Below, one piece after another: positions 34,182 through 43,118 of a stretch of DNA of 64,000 nt. The translations under genes were made by a program, and so were the position numbers. Below the pieces are notes generated by a model. That model was not told the origin of the DNA. It searched no databases and saw nothing but the letters and a program-made list of their open reading frames with translations. Position 1 is the stretch's first letter, and every line of letters starts with the position of its first letter. Origin of the DNA: an uncultured Faecalibacterium sp. GTDB taxonomy: Bacteria > Bacillota > Clostridia > Oscillospirales > Ruminococcaceae. Location: assembly GCA_904394215.1 (NCBI GenBank), contig CAJFNF010000001.1, positions 32,869-96,868 on the forward strand. Reading direction: 5' to 3'.

Positions 34182-34663
34182 ACGGCACTGCTCTGCGTCT
34201 GGCAGCAGCGGCTCTTTTGACCCTCTGTGGGTTTTGTGCCGGGGATACCCGGCGGCAGAAATACACCGCCCGGCGGCGCACACTGGAGGAAATTGTGGGA
34301 CTGCTGCTGCGTCTGCGGCAAGAGATTGACTGCCGCCGCACTGATCTGAATCGCTTGTATCGGGCGCTCTCTTTCGAATATCCACCGGATAGCCCTATGA
34401 AAGCAGTCTTTTATCAGGGAACCTGTTTTCAAAACCTGCATCCGCCGGCCTTATTGAACCGGGAGCAGGCAGCGTGCTTTGCGGAATGCTTTTCAGGTCT
34501 TGGACATACCGACGCCAAACAGGAGTGTGCTCGGCTGGATTACTACCTGCAGCGGTTCGACGGTTTTCTCACACAGGCCAGACAGGATGAGCAGCTTTCC
34601 CTTAGTCTGGACCGGCGCCTTGGTCTAGCCGCCGGCGCACTACTGGGTCTGCTGGTGATGTAG
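34178..34663 (+). CDS. spoIIIAB: Stage III sporulation protein SpoIIIAB
   Basis: The 161-residue protein has the SpoIIIAB plan, related to type II secretion GspF: an N-terminal hydrophobic segment (residues about 4-20), then RRRTLEEIVGLLLRLRQEIDCRRTDL, and a C-terminal hydrophobic segment. Its ATG overlaps the spoIIIAA stop by four bases. Confidence 0.93.
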   Translation: MNGTALRLAAAALLTLCGFCAGDTRRQKYTARRRTLEEIVGLLLRLRQEIDCRRTDLNRLYRALSFEYPPDSPMKAVFYQGTCFQNLHPPALLNREQAACFAECFSGLGHTDAKQECARLDYYLQRFDGFLTQARQDEQLSLSLDRRLGLAAGALLGLLVM

Positions 34664-34684
34664 CGAAAAAGGAGATGACAGGGC

Positions 34685-34879
34685 GTGGATATCGATCTCG
34701 TATTCAAAATAGCAGCCATCGGGATCATTGTTGCCGTACTCAACCAGCTGCTGATCCGTTCAGGGCGGGAAGATCAGGCTATGATGACCACATTGGCGGG
34801 TCTTGTGGTGGTCCTGTCCATGCTGGTACAGCAGATCAGCGAGCTCTTTGTGACCATCAAATCCCTCTTTGAGCTATAG
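34685..34879 (+). CDS. spoIIIAC: Stage III sporulation protein SpoIIIAC
   Basis: A 64-residue protein with two membrane segments and the conserved REDQAMMTTLAGLVVVL stretch of SpoIIIAC. It starts with GTG after AAAAAGGAG. It is a small membrane part of the SpoIIIA channel. Confidence 0.93.
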   Translation: MDIDLVFKIAAIGIIVAVLNQLLIRSGREDQAMMTTLAGLVVVLSMLVQQISELFVTIKSLFEL

Positions 34880-34889
34880 GGGACCACCC

Positions 34890-35276
34890 ATGATGGACAG
34901 TTTGCTTCCTACCCTTGGATTGGCCATTGCTGCTGCTCTGCTGTATGGCCTGCTGCGCAAATCGGCCCCGGCTTTTGCTCTGCTGTTGTCCCTGGCAGCT
35001 GGCCTTGTCATTCTTGCGCGGCTGGTCTTTTGGATGGACGGCATCCTTGCAGGGCTGACGGCCCTGGCAAACCGGGTGGAGGGCATTGCATTTACAAGCC
35101 TGCTGCGCTGCGCAGGTGTTCTGCTGCTGACTGACTATGCCTGTGCCGTCTGCAGGGAGGCTGAAGCCGAAGCACTTGCCTGGTGTACCGCTTTTGCCGG
35201 ACGGATTCTTACTTTGGCGGCTCTCTGGCCGCTGTTGGAGGAGGTCTGTGAGATGATATGGAAATTGACAGGATAA
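34890..35276 (+). CDS. spoIIIAD: Stage III sporulation protein SpoIIIAD
   Basis: The 128-residue protein has three to four membrane segments and is related to SpoIIIAC (LLRKSAPAFALLLSLAAGLVIL). AGGGGA lies six bases before ATG 34890; the next codon is also ATG. The end overlaps the spoIIIAE start by 19 bases. Confidence 0.9.
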   Translation: MMDSLLPTLGLAIAAALLYGLLRKSAPAFALLLSLAAGLVILARLVFWMDGILAGLTALANRVEGIAFTSLLRCAGVLLLTDYACAVCREAEAEALAWCTAFAGRILTLAALWPLLEEVCEMIWKLTG

Positions 35277-36355
35277 AGCATCTGCTATGGGCACTGATAC
35301 TTGCCGCACTCCTTGTGCTTGGAGCCCCGGCCTCGCAGGCCGCCGGCACAGCCGACTCCAGCGGACAGGCTGCCCTGCCCGGCAGCGAGAGCTGGCAACC
35401 ATATCTGGATGATTCGCCAGTCACCATGGAGGATTTTGTACAGAATCCTTTGGAAGCCATCCAGAAGATCCTCCCGGGAGACTTGCTTCAAACATTCAAG
35501 GATTCGGTGGGAGGCTATGCGCAGATCTTCCTGTTTCTTCTTCTGGTCATGCTTGTCTCTTTCCTGATCGGAGGGGAGAAGGGCGAGCTGCTGGACCTGG
35601 CCGCAGCAGGCGGCAGTGCCATCCTGTGCTGGACGACCCTGGCTGCCCTAGCACAAACTGTCTGCGGCAAACTGGATAGCTGGCGGCTGTACATGCTGGG
35701 TTTTATCCCGGTTTATGAAGGCGTCCTGGCAGCCGGGGGAGAGGTGACAGCAGCCGCTGCCGCAGGGGGACTTTTTCTGAGTGGATTGTCTCTGTTGACG
35801 CAAGTGCTCAGCAGCTGGGTTACACCTCTCTTTCACTGTTATCTCGCCCTCAGCACGGCATGCTGCATCAGTACTGAAGCAGCTCTGACAGCTGCGTGCC
35901 GCAGCGTTGGTCAGCTCTTCCAAAAGGTTCTGAGATGGTCCGGACGGGCTTTTGGAGCCATTTTAGGTCTGCAAAGGATTTTTACTTGTCAGCTTGATTC
36001 GGCCAGTCAGCAGCTGGGGCGGTTCCTCACAGGAACAGTTCCTATTGTGGGCCAGAGCCTCAGTGATGCAGCCAGCACTGTTCTGAGCGGTATGCAGCTG
36101 CTGAAAAGCGGCCTTGGGTTTGCCGCCATCGTCTTTCTGGGTGCAGAGTTCCTTCCTTTGTATATGATCCTGATGGTCCACACTGTTCTGCTTTTTGGAT
36201 GCGAACTGCTTTGCAGCGCTGCCGGCATCAAACGGTGTGCAGCTCTGTTCAACTGTCTGCGGGAAGCAGTGCAGGGACTGGCCGCCGCTACTGCATTGGT
36301 CTTTGGCATTGCAGTACTGGGTACAGCCCTGCTGTTTATGGTGGGAGGTGGCTGA
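35258..36355 (+). CDS. spoIIIAE: Stage III sporulation protein SpoIIIAE
   Basis: SpoIIIAE is the large polytopic membrane protein of the SpoIIIA complex. The 365-residue protein begins with a signal-like segment (residues 8-30, ending ASQAAG), a short external region (WQPYLDDSPVTMEDFVQNPLEAI), and then about six membrane segments. Its start lies inside spoIIIAD, indicating coupled translation. Confidence 0.93.
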   Translation: MEIDRIKHLLWALILAALLVLGAPASQAAGTADSSGQAALPGSESWQPYLDDSPVTMEDFVQNPLEAIQKILPGDLLQTFKDSVGGYAQIFLFLLLVMLVSFLIGGEKGELLDLAAAGGSAILCWTTLAALAQTVCGKLDSWRLYMLGFIPVYEGVLAAGGEVTAAAAAGGLFLSGLSLLTQVLSSWVTPLFHCYLALSTACCISTEAALTAACRSVGQLFQKVLRWSGRAFGAILGLQRIFTCQLDSASQQLGRFLTGTVPIVGQSLSDAASTVLSGMQLLKSGLGFAAIVFLGAEFLPLYMILMVHTVLLFGCELLCSAAGIKRCAALFNCLREAVQGLAAATALVFGIAVLGTALLFMVGGG

Positions 36356-36358
36356 CAG

Positions 36359-36838
36359 ATGCAGCAGCTTAAAACAGCGGTGGCCGTTTTCTGCATTGCC
36401 TGTGTCTGTGCGGAACTGGTCGGCCAGCTTCTGGGGGACGTCTGGGGCAGGCAGTGCATAAAGGCTGCCGCCGGCCTATATATTCTAGTAGCCTTTTTCC
36501 ATGCCCTGCCTGAAATCCGGGCTGGAATTCTGCCGTTCACTTCTCCTGATCTCCCGGCAGCGAGTTTTGGCAGTGTAGAAGAGACCATCCTGCTGCAGGC
36601 GGAGGCAAGCCTGTCTGCCCAGCTGGAAGAGCAGATCTCCCACGAGACTGGCCTTACGGTGTCCGTGGCTGTAGACTTGCAGTCCTCCCAGTCCGGTATA
36701 CGAGCAGCCCAGGTGGAACTATCTGCCGGCTCAGAAACGAACAGCCAGCAGCGCAGCACCATCGAAACTTTGCTGTGCAGTGAACTGGATCTCGATGATA
36801 GTGCCATTTACTGGGCCGGACAGGCAGAAGGGGGATAA
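36359..36838 (+). CDS. spoIIIAF: Stage III sporulation protein SpoIIIAF
   Basis: The 159-residue protein has two N-terminal hydrophobic segments and a C-terminal soluble domain with beta-alpha pattern (VEETILLQAEASLSAQLEEQI...), as in SpoIIIAF, which belongs to the ring-building-motif family. Position in the operon supports the call. GGGAGG lies a short distance upstream. Confidence 0.88.
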   Translation: MQQLKTAVAVFCIACVCAELVGQLLGDVWGRQCIKAAAGLYILVAFFHALPEIRAGILPFTSPDLPAASFGSVEETILLQAEASLSAQLEEQISHETGLTVSVAVDLQSSQSGIRAAQVELSAGSETNSQQRSTIETLLCSELDLDDSAIYWAGQAEGG

Positions 36839-36841
36839 CAC

Positions 36842-37354
36842 ATGGCATGGCAGGAACAGTTGGCTGCCTGGTTTAAACAGACCAGGGGAAAGCCCAAAAC
36901 ATCTTCTCTGGCTGTCGTGTTGGGTGTGGCAGCCATGGTACTGATTTTACTGAGCGAGCTGTGGCCTTCCCAGGCTGCTCAGGAAACGCCCTCGGAAATC
37001 CATACCATCCAGTCGGCTGCTTCTTATCAGGATGAACTGGAGACGCAGCTGTCTGGCCTGATCCAGCAAATTGCAGGGGCAGGTGAAACCACCGTTATGA
37101 TCACACTGGAAAGCGGGGAGGAGAGGATTTATGCGACGGATACCCAAACCGGCCAAAATCAAAGCCAGCAGACCCACGTCCTGCTGGAGGACGGCACCGC
37201 TCTGGAGGAGACGATCTATCTGCCCACCATCTGCGGTGTGGCAGTTGTCTGTGAGGGAGGCGGTGACGTGGGTGTCCAGGCACGGATCACTTCGCTGCTG
37301 TCCGCACTGCTGGATGTCCCATCCAACCGAATCTGCGTAGAACAGCGCGGATAG
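36842..37354 (+). CDS. spoIIIAG: Stage III sporulation protein SpoIIIAG
   Basis: SpoIIIAG forms a large ring in the space between the two membranes. The 170-residue protein has one membrane segment (residues about 23-42) and a ring-building domain (YQDELETQLSGLIQQIAGAGETTVMITLESGEE...). The family motif around ICGVAVVCEGGGD is present. It follows spoIIIAF after three bases. Confidence 0.93.
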   Translation: MAWQEQLAAWFKQTRGKPKTSSLAVVLGVAAMVLILLSELWPSQAAQETPSEIHTIQSAASYQDELETQLSGLIQQIAGAGETTVMITLESGEERIYATDTQTGQNQSQQTHVLLEDGTALEETIYLPTICGVAVVCEGGGDVGVQARITSLLSALLDVPSNRICVEQRG

Positions 37355-37365
37355 TACATTGAACT

Positions 37366-37390
37366 GCGGCGGCGGGTATGCCCGCCCCGC
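37366..37390 (+). other. GC hairpin in the spoIIIAG-spoIIIAH gap
   Basis: GCGG-C-GGCGGG (37366-37376) pairs with CCCGCC-CCGC (37381-37390) with one bulged base and a TATG loop. Fourteen bases on there is a run of five T residues. It may attenuate or stabilise the operon mRNA before spoIIIAH. Confidence 0.5.
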
Positions 37391-37443
37391 TGCCTGCATA
37401 TTTTTCTTTAAATGCGCAAACCACCTAAGGGAGGAACCGAAGT

Positions 37444-38094
37444 ATGAGAAATATAGCCAAGAGTACCCGCCGCGCCACCGCTGTGACCCTGGCTGCCGCA
37501 CTGGCAGTGGCATGTTACCTGAACTGGCAGTACGCCCGGACCGATCTAGACACTGTGGCCGTGGAAACTGCAGCAGCTGCAACTTCGGCATCGTCAGATG
37601 CCTCCTCCGATGCTTCTTCCGGATCAGGCAGTTCGTCGGGCCAGGTAACGGATGCCCTGCTCACCGAAGCAGAAGCGGCTTCTGCTGCCAACAAAAACTA
37701 TGGTGAGGCCCAGCTGGTCAGCGTTGCCAATGATACCGGCAGCCAGTTCTTTGACGAGGCACGCCTCAAGCGGGAAAAGGCTCATGACGAGGCGCTGGAT
37801 ACCATTCAGAAAACCATGAAGGATTCCTCCCTGTCTGACTCTGAAAAGGCTGAATACACGGCGCAGCTGACCGCCAATCTGGAAGATATCAATGCTGAAA
37901 CCGAAATAGAGACATTGATCAAGGCGAAAGGTTTTGCAGACTGCCTGTGCTTCCTCCAGTCGAGCCGGGCCGACCTGACCGTGATGACCTCTGGGGAACC
38001 TCTCACCACATCCCAGGTGGCCCAGATCCGGGACATTGTGATCAGCAAGAGCAATGTTACAGCCCAAAACATCACTGTGGTAGAGGTGAAATAA
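37444..38094 (+). CDS. spoIIIAH: Stage III sporulation protein SpoIIIAH
   Basis: SpoIIIAH spans the mother-cell membrane and binds SpoIIQ from the forespore. The 216-residue protein has one membrane segment (residues about 12-30), a Ser/Ala-rich linker (about 40-75) and a C-terminal domain with the coiled FFDEARLKREKAHDEALDTI helix and ring-building fold. GGGAGG precedes the ATG. A SpoIIQ gene is not recognised in the window unless the M23 gene at 11.2 kb plays that part. Confidence 0.93.
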   Translation: MRNIAKSTRRATAVTLAAALAVACYLNWQYARTDLDTVAVETAAAATSASSDASSDASSGSGSSSGQVTDALLTEAEAASAANKNYGEAQLVSVANDTGSQFFDEARLKREKAHDEALDTIQKTMKDSSLSDSEKAEYTAQLTANLEDINAETEIETLIKAKGFADCLCFLQSSRADLTVMTSGEPLTTSQVAQIRDIVISKSNVTAQNITVVEVK

Positions 38095-38188
38095 GAAGAT
38101 TTCCGCCGAAAGAATGCGTTCCTGCGCAAGAGTGGCTTTGCTCTTGTTGCCATCCCACAAGGAAAGTATTTTTTTACCGGCCTGAGTG

Positions 38189-38217
38189 TTGTGAAAATGA
38201 AAAAAGGATGGTATAAT
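38189..38217 (+). promoter_or_regulatory. sigma-A promoter of the asp23-recN block
   Basis: TTGTGA at 38189-38194 and TATAAT at 38212-38217 are 17 bases apart. A 160-base leader follows; I see no riboswitch in it. This separates vegetative asp23-nusB expression from the sporulation operon upstream. Confidence 0.75.
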
Positions 38218-38385
38218 AACAGCAGAATGGTTCATTGCCCTCAAAATTCAGGCAGCTTTAAAAAAGCGGATGGACCGTGCATGAACGCGCGGCAGAGGGC
38301 AAGACTCAAACAAAGGCCGGGGTATGCAGTAGCCTGACACAAGCAACAGCATGCAGTCGTGCCGGAATGAACGGAGGACCGTAGA

Positions 38386-38760
38386 ATGGATATGCAGAAC
38401 ATGGATCTTATGGGCGGGAGCCTTCAGATTTCTACCGACGTGATCGCCAAAATTGCACGCTGTGCAGCCATGGAGATCGATGGTGTGGCCGATGTTTCCT
38501 GCGGCCGGCAGCAGAGCAAGAAGGCCAAAGAGCTGCTGGAGATGGTCAATCTTCAGTCGCCCGTAACGGTAGAAATGCGGGAGGGCACTGCAGATATCAC
38601 CTTGAACCTGATTGTCCGCTTTGGCACCTGTGTTCCGGTGATCGCTGAAAAGGTACAGAAGAATGTGAAAAATGCAGTCCAGAACATGACCCATGTCACC
38701 GTCAGCCGGGTCAATCTGGTGGTTGCCGGTTTGGTGGCCGACCAGCCTGCTGCAGAGTAA
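38386..38760 (+). CDS. Asp23/Gls24 family envelope-stress protein
   Basis: The 124-residue protein matches Asp23/Gls24 proteins (YqhY-like): GGSLQISTDVIAKIARCAAMEIDGVADVS at the start and NLIVRFGTCVPVIAEKVQKNVKNAV later. In Bacillus YqhY is linked to lipid synthesis and its loss is toxic in some backgrounds; the exact role here is unknown. Position between spoIIIAH and nusB is the usual one in Firmicutes. Confidence 0.9.
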   Translation: MDMQNMDLMGGSLQISTDVIAKIARCAAMEIDGVADVSCGRQQSKKAKELLEMVNLQSPVTVEMREGTADITLNLIVRFGTCVPVIAEKVQKNVKNAVQNMTHVTVSRVNLVVAGLVADQPAAE

Positions 38761-38785
38761 CCCTGAAACAGAATACAAAAAGCAG

Positions 38786-38814
38786 CCTCTCTGCAGGATT
38801 TTCCTGCAGAGAGG
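38786..38814 (+). terminator. Perfect 12-bp hairpin before nusB
   Basis: CCTCTCTGCAGG at 38786-38797 pairs with 38803-38814 around ATTTT. There is no T tract after it, so it may be a processing or attenuation structure rather than a full terminator. Confidence 0.5.
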
Positions 38815-38839
38815 ACTTTGATGTTGTGAGAGGAATATT

Positions 38840-39304
38840 ATGGAAAATCAGATGCCTCGCCGCCAGGCCCGTGAAAATGCGTTCCTGCTGGCTTTTTCCC
38901 AGACTTTTGGCGAGCTGCCCTTACAGGAAGCTCTGGACGCCAATCGTGAAAACGATGAGGAGCACCCCGTCGATGATTTCGGCGCCTGCCTGCTGCGCAC
39001 CTATTATGACCACTCGGCCGAAGTAGATGATCAGATCCGAGATCATCTGCGGGGCTGGACCATGGAGCGCATTCCCCGTGTGACCATTACCATTCTGCGT
39101 CTGGCCATTGCAGAGATGCTGTATGGCCCTGAGCACAAGCCCAGCGTTGCCATCAATGAGGCTGTGGAGCTCACCAAGAAATATGGCGCCGAAGAGGACT
39201 ATCAGTTTGTCAATGGCCTGCTGGGAAGCGTTGCCCGCGAGTCCGGCCTCGTCGACGAGGATGCCGACGCGGTCGACGCAAAAGAGGAGCCTGCTAAGCT
39301 GTGA
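38840..39304 (+). CDS. nusB: Transcription antitermination factor NusB
   Basis: NusB acts with NusE in rRNA antitermination. The 154-residue protein has the helical fold signature RRQARENAFLLAFSQ at the start, WTMERIPRVTITILRLAIAEML and INEAVELTKKYG. GAGAGGA precedes the ATG. The stop overlaps the next start by four bases. Confidence 0.95.
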   Translation: MENQMPRRQARENAFLLAFSQTFGELPLQEALDANRENDEEHPVDDFGACLLRTYYDHSAEVDDQIRDHLRGWTMERIPRVTITILRLAIAEMLYGPEHKPSVAINEAVELTKKYGAEEDYQFVNGLLGSVARESGLVDEDADAVDAKEEPAKL

Positions 39305-40239
39305 GTTATACACTGGGCATTGATACCAGCAACTATGCGACCTCTCTGGCTGTTTTTGATACAGCCGGGGAGGTTGTTTGCGCAAAAAAGCGGTTTCTTC
39401 CGGTGAAGGAAGGTCAGCTGGGCCTGCGTCAGAGCGATGCACTTTTTCACCACACTGCTGCCTTGCCAGGTATGCTGGCTGAACTGGGAAACGAGTTTGA
39501 TCTGACCCGGATCCAGGCTGTAGGCGTCTCAGAAAAACCCCGTCCTGTGGAGGGCAGCTACATGCCATGCTTTCTGGCAGGCGTGAATGCCGGACAGGCT
39601 TTTGCCTTAGCCAGGGGGATCCCTCTGATCCGCACGACACACCAGCAGGGCCATGCTGCGGCCGCTCTCTTTGCGGCCAAAGGCCCGGCCCTGTTCGAAC
39701 AAAAAGTGCTGCTGTTCCATATTTCAGGCGGCACCACCGACCTGCTGCTCTGCGATCAGGTGCGTCAGATTGACCTGCTGGGGTCCAGCAGCGATCTTTA
39801 TGCCGGCCAGGCGGTGGATCGGTTGGGGGTCAAGCTGGGGTTTGCATTTCCGGCCGGCGCCGAGGTTTCCCGGCTGGCCGCAGAATGCCAGGAGGACATC
39901 AAACCCAAGGCGTCGGTCAAGGGAATGACCTGCAGCCTTTCCGGCCTGGAAAATCAATGTAATGCTTTGCTGACACAGGGAAAAAGCCAGGCCTACGTCT
40001 GCAAGTACTGCCTGCTCTGTGTGGCTGATACTGTGGTCAAAATGACCCGTGCCGCGCTGAAACAGTATTCTGATTTGCCGGTGGTTTGTGCCGGCGGTGT
40101 CATGAGCAGCAATATCATTCGGGAGTGGGTGCAGCGCCGGCTGCCATCGGTGCTGTTTGTGCCGCCGCAGTACGCCAGTGACAACGCCATCGGCGTTTCG
40201 ATTCTTGCTGCACGGGAGGCAGGCTTATGGCTGAAGTAA
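39301..40239 (+). CDS. TsaD-like (Kae1/M22) paralogue
   Basis: The 312-residue protein has the ASKHA fold of TsaD, the tRNA threonylcarbamoyladenosine enzyme, with GIDTSNYATSLAV at the start, HISGGTTDLLL, and VVCAGGVMSSNIIRE near the end. The metal motif reads HQQGH (His114 and His118) where TsaD usually has HxEGH, so it is probably a paralogue rather than TsaD itself. Clostridia often carry this gene between nusB and xseA. Function unknown. GTG start overlaps nusB; the stop overlaps xseA. Confidence 0.75.
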   Translation: MSYTLGIDTSNYATSLAVFDTAGEVVCAKKRFLPVKEGQLGLRQSDALFHHTAALPGMLAELGNEFDLTRIQAVGVSEKPRPVEGSYMPCFLAGVNAGQAFALARGIPLIRTTHQQGHAAAALFAAKGPALFEQKVLLFHISGGTTDLLLCDQVRQIDLLGSSSDLYAGQAVDRLGVKLGFAFPAGAEVSRLAAECQEDIKPKASVKGMTCSLSGLENQCNALLTQGKSQAYVCKYCLLCVADTVVKMTRAALKQYSDLPVVCAGGVMSSNIIREWVQRRLPSVLFVPPQYASDNAIGVSILAAREAGLWLK

Positions 40240-41447
40240 TTACCGTTACAGCCCTGAACCGTTATGTGAAAACTTTGCTGGACCGCAATGACGTCCTGTA
40301 TGATCTGGCCCTGCGGGGGGAGATCGCCAACTTTGTTCAGAATGCCAAAAGCGGTCACTGCTACTTTTCTTTGCGGGACGGCCAGTGCAGCGTCAAGGCC
40401 GTGATGTTCCGTTCCGATGCCCAGCGTCTTGCATTCCGCCCCCAGGAGGGAATGCGGGTTGTGGTCCGCTGCCGTGTTACCCTGTATGAACGCGACGGCG
40501 CTTTCCAGGTTTATGTCAACGCTATGTTTCCCGATGGCATCGGCGAAGCTCAGCTGGCACTGGAGCAACTGAAGGCCAAACTGCAGGCAGAGGGCCTTTT
40601 TGCTTCCGAGCACAAAAAGCAGCTGCCTTCCTTCCCGGAGCGCATCGGCCTTGTGACCAGCCGTACAGGCGCAGCCCTGCAGGATATCAAAAACGTGATG
40701 GGACGCCGCTGGCCCGCTGTTCACCTGATCTTATGCCCGGTCAATGTACAAGGCTTTGAGGCTGCAGAGGAAATTGCAGCAGCCATTGGGCGTCTGGACC
40801 GTTTGGGGGTGGACGAAATCATCGTGGCCCGCGGCGGCGGCAGCAGGGAAGACCTGTGGGTTTTCAATGCCGAAATCATTGCTCGCGCTGCCTACCGCTG
40901 CAAGACCCCTTTGATCAGCGCCATCGGTCATGAAATTGACTACACCATTCTGGATTTTGTGGCCGACTGCCGTGCGCCTACTCCTTCGGCTGCTGCCGAG
41001 CTGGCTGTCCCGGATCGGGAAGCTTTGCAACGGCATTTGTGGGAAATCGAAGGAAATATGCATGAAAATATGCAAAAGCGCCGGGAGATATGCTATACTA
41101 AATGCAAACTCTGCACAGAGGCTCTGGAAAGCGGCCTGGCTCGCCGAAAGCTGGAAACTGCAAAAGCCGAGCTTTCTTCCCTGTGCAAAACACTGCACAC
41201 CAGCAGCCGCATATGCTGGAAAGATAAAAGCCGCCAGCTGTCTCATGCGGCACAGCTGACAGGGTCTCTCAATCCCTACCAGGTTCTGGCCAGGGGATAT
41301 GCTATGGTCGCCGGACCTGATGGAAAGGTCCGCCAGGCGGACCAGCTGAAGGAAGGAGAGACCATCCGCCTTATGACGGCACACCGCCGCGCACAATGTA
41401 TTGTCACTGCAGTGGAGGAAACCCATGAAAGCACCGAAAACCTTTGA
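40227..41447 (+). CDS. xseA: Exodeoxyribonuclease VII large subunit
   Basis: XseA with XseB degrades single-stranded DNA from both ends. The 406-residue protein has the N-terminal OB-fold (residues about 5-95), the catalytic domain with VTSRTGAALQDI, ARGGGSREDLWVFN and ISAIGHEIDYTI, and a coiled C-terminus. It starts inside the previous gene after GGAGG and overlaps xseB by 23 bases. Confidence 0.96.
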   Translation: MAEVITVTALNRYVKTLLDRNDVLYDLALRGEIANFVQNAKSGHCYFSLRDGQCSVKAVMFRSDAQRLAFRPQEGMRVVVRCRVTLYERDGAFQVYVNAMFPDGIGEAQLALEQLKAKLQAEGLFASEHKKQLPSFPERIGLVTSRTGAALQDIKNVMGRRWPAVHLILCPVNVQGFEAAEEIAAAIGRLDRLGVDEIIVARGGGSREDLWVFNAEIIARAAYRCKTPLISAIGHEIDYTILDFVADCRAPTPSAAAELAVPDREALQRHLWEIEGNMHENMQKRREICYTKCKLCTEALESGLARRKLETAKAELSSLCKTLHTSSRICWKDKSRQLSHAAQLTGSLNPYQVLARGYAMVAGPDGKVRQADQLKEGETIRLMTAHRRAQCIVTAVEETHESTENL

Positions 41448-41676
41448 AGAAGGTATGACCCGCCTGGAAGATATTCTTGCAAAGATGCAGAGCGATGATA
41501 CTTCGCTGGCTGAATCTGTTAAACTGTACGCAGAGGCAGCCAGTTTGGTGGAATACTGCAGCCGGACCCTGGGCAAGGTATCCTTGCAGATTGAAGAAAT
41601 CGACAGCCGCCTGGCCGCTGCAGGCGAGGCCCCGGAGGGGCCGGAAGTGAAAAACGATGTGGAGGAACAGAGATGA
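41425..41676 (+). CDS. xseB: Exodeoxyribonuclease VII small subunit
   Basis: The 83-residue protein has the XseB pattern KTFEEGMTRLEDILAKMQSDDTSLAESVKLYAEA. ATG 41425 follows GTGGAGG; an in-frame start at 41401 would cover that site. It overlaps both xseA and ispA, so the set is tightly coupled. Confidence 0.95.
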   Translation: MKAPKTFEEGMTRLEDILAKMQSDDTSLAESVKLYAEAASLVEYCSRTLGKVSLQIEEIDSRLAAAGEAPEGPEVKNDVEEQR

Positions 41677-42554
41677 ATTACCAGGAGCAGTATAATGCTT
41701 ATCTTGTCCGGGCCAAGCGCGCCCTGGAAGAAGCCTGCCGGCGGTATCTGCCGGCAGAATCCCAGGTGTGCCAGGCCGCCCGATACAGCCTGATGGGCGG
41801 CGGCAAGCGTGTGCGTGCTGTGCTGGTACTCAGCGTATGTGATATGCTGGGCGGCGACGCCACGGCAGCAGAGCACTTTGCCGCTGCCGTGGAAATGCTG
41901 CACTGCTACTCCTTGATTCACGATGATCTGCCCTGCATGGACAATGACGACCTGCGGCGCGGTCGCCCTTCCTGCCACAAGGCATTTGGAGAGGCGACGG
42001 CGCTGCTGGCCGGGGATGTCCTGCTGACAGAAGCTTTTGAAGCCGTGGCACAGGCTCCGGCGTCGCCGGAAGTCTGCGTCCAGGCTGTGAAAGCCCTGAG
42101 CAGCGGCGCTGGCAGCTGCGGCATGGTTTACGGGCAGGAACTGGATTTGAAATATGAGGTCCTCGACACCACCGAAAGCCAGCTGCTGCAGATTCACCGC
42201 AACAAGACCGGCGCCCTTATCAATGCAGCCGTCCAGATGGGCGCTGCCGCTGCCGGCGCAAATCAGGCTCAGCGGGAAGCACTGGAGCAGTATGCCTATG
42301 GACTGGGTCTTGTGTTCCAGATCGTAGATGATGTACTGGACGCCACTGCCACCACTGAGCAGCTGGGCAAGCCTGCTGGAAGCGATCAGGCCAACGGAAA
42401 GACCACCTTTGTGACCCTCTATGGTCCCGATGGCGCTATGACGCTGGCACAGCAGGTGAATCAGGATACCTGCGAGGCCGTACATACGGCCTTTGGTGAT
42501 CAGTCGGCATTCTTGGAACAGCTCGCCAGTGCCATGCTGGAGCGGCACAGCTGA
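41673..42554 (+). CDS. ispA: Farnesyl/geranyl diphosphate synthase
   Basis: The enzyme joins isopentenyl and allylic diphosphates to give C15 (or C20) precursors. The 293-residue protein has the first Asp-rich motif DDLPCMDNDDLRRG and the second one VDDVLD, plus GGGKRVRAVLVL. It lies one gene before dxs, which supplies the pathway. Product chain length is inferred from the IspA family. Confidence 0.93.
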   Translation: MNYQEQYNAYLVRAKRALEEACRRYLPAESQVCQAARYSLMGGGKRVRAVLVLSVCDMLGGDATAAEHFAAAVEMLHCYSLIHDDLPCMDNDDLRRGRPSCHKAFGEATALLAGDVLLTEAFEAVAQAPASPEVCVQAVKALSSGAGSCGMVYGQELDLKYEVLDTTESQLLQIHRNKTGALINAAVQMGAAAAGANQAQREALEQYAYGLGLVFQIVDDVLDATATTEQLGKPAGSDQANGKTTFVTLYGPDGAMTLAQQVNQDTCEAVHTAFGDQSAFLEQLASAMLERHS

Positions 42555-42607
42555 TCTGTCTGAACTTCGGTATATGAATACAATAGGAAAAGGAAGGGAA
42601 GCGGACG

Positions 42608-43087
42608 ATGGAATTTATTCGAAACATTTTGACATGGAACGAAATTCTTACCATCTCAATTTTGGGATGGCTGATCGCCCAGCTGATCAAAACCACCATC
42701 AGCTCGATCCTCGCCGGGAAACTGCAGCTGGAGCGTATGGTGGGAGATGGCGGCATGCCCAGCGCTCACAGCGCTACAGTATGCGCCATGGTGGTTGCAA
42801 CGGGCCGGATTGAGGGGGTGCATTCCTCTCTGTTTGCCATTGCATGCGTGATCGCTATCATTACCATGCATGACGCTATGGGCGTTCGCCATGAAACCGG
42901 TGAGCAGGCCAAGGTTCTGAACAATATCATTGAAATGTGGCTGGAAGAAGGCGAAAGCCATTCTCCCTTTTTGCAGAATATGCACCTGAAGGAAATGGTG
43001 GGTCATACCCCTCTTCAGGTCTATGCAGGCCTGATTGTGGGAGCAGCCGTTGGTTTTCTGTATCCTCTGTCCTCGATGATGGGCTGA
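42608..43087 (+). CDS. Divergent PAP2-family membrane protein (YuiD-like)
   Basis: The 159-residue protein has about four membrane segments and the conserved GDGGMPSAHSATVCAM and HDAMGVRHETGEQA motifs of the DUF212/YuiD group, a divergent acid-phosphatase-like family. A role in polyprenyl-phosphate metabolism is plausible because it lies between ispA and dxs, but that is inference. GGAAGGG precedes the ATG. Confidence 0.85.
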   Translation: MEFIRNILTWNEILTISILGWLIAQLIKTTISSILAGKLQLERMVGDGGMPSAHSATVCAMVVATGRIEGVHSSLFAIACVIAIITMHDAMGVRHETGEQAKVLNNIIEMWLEEGESHSPFLQNMHLKEMVGHTPLQVYAGLIVGAAVGFLYPLSSMMG

Positions 43088-43118
43088 TGGAGCAGGCAGT
43101 GTATCAGGTGGTGATCGG

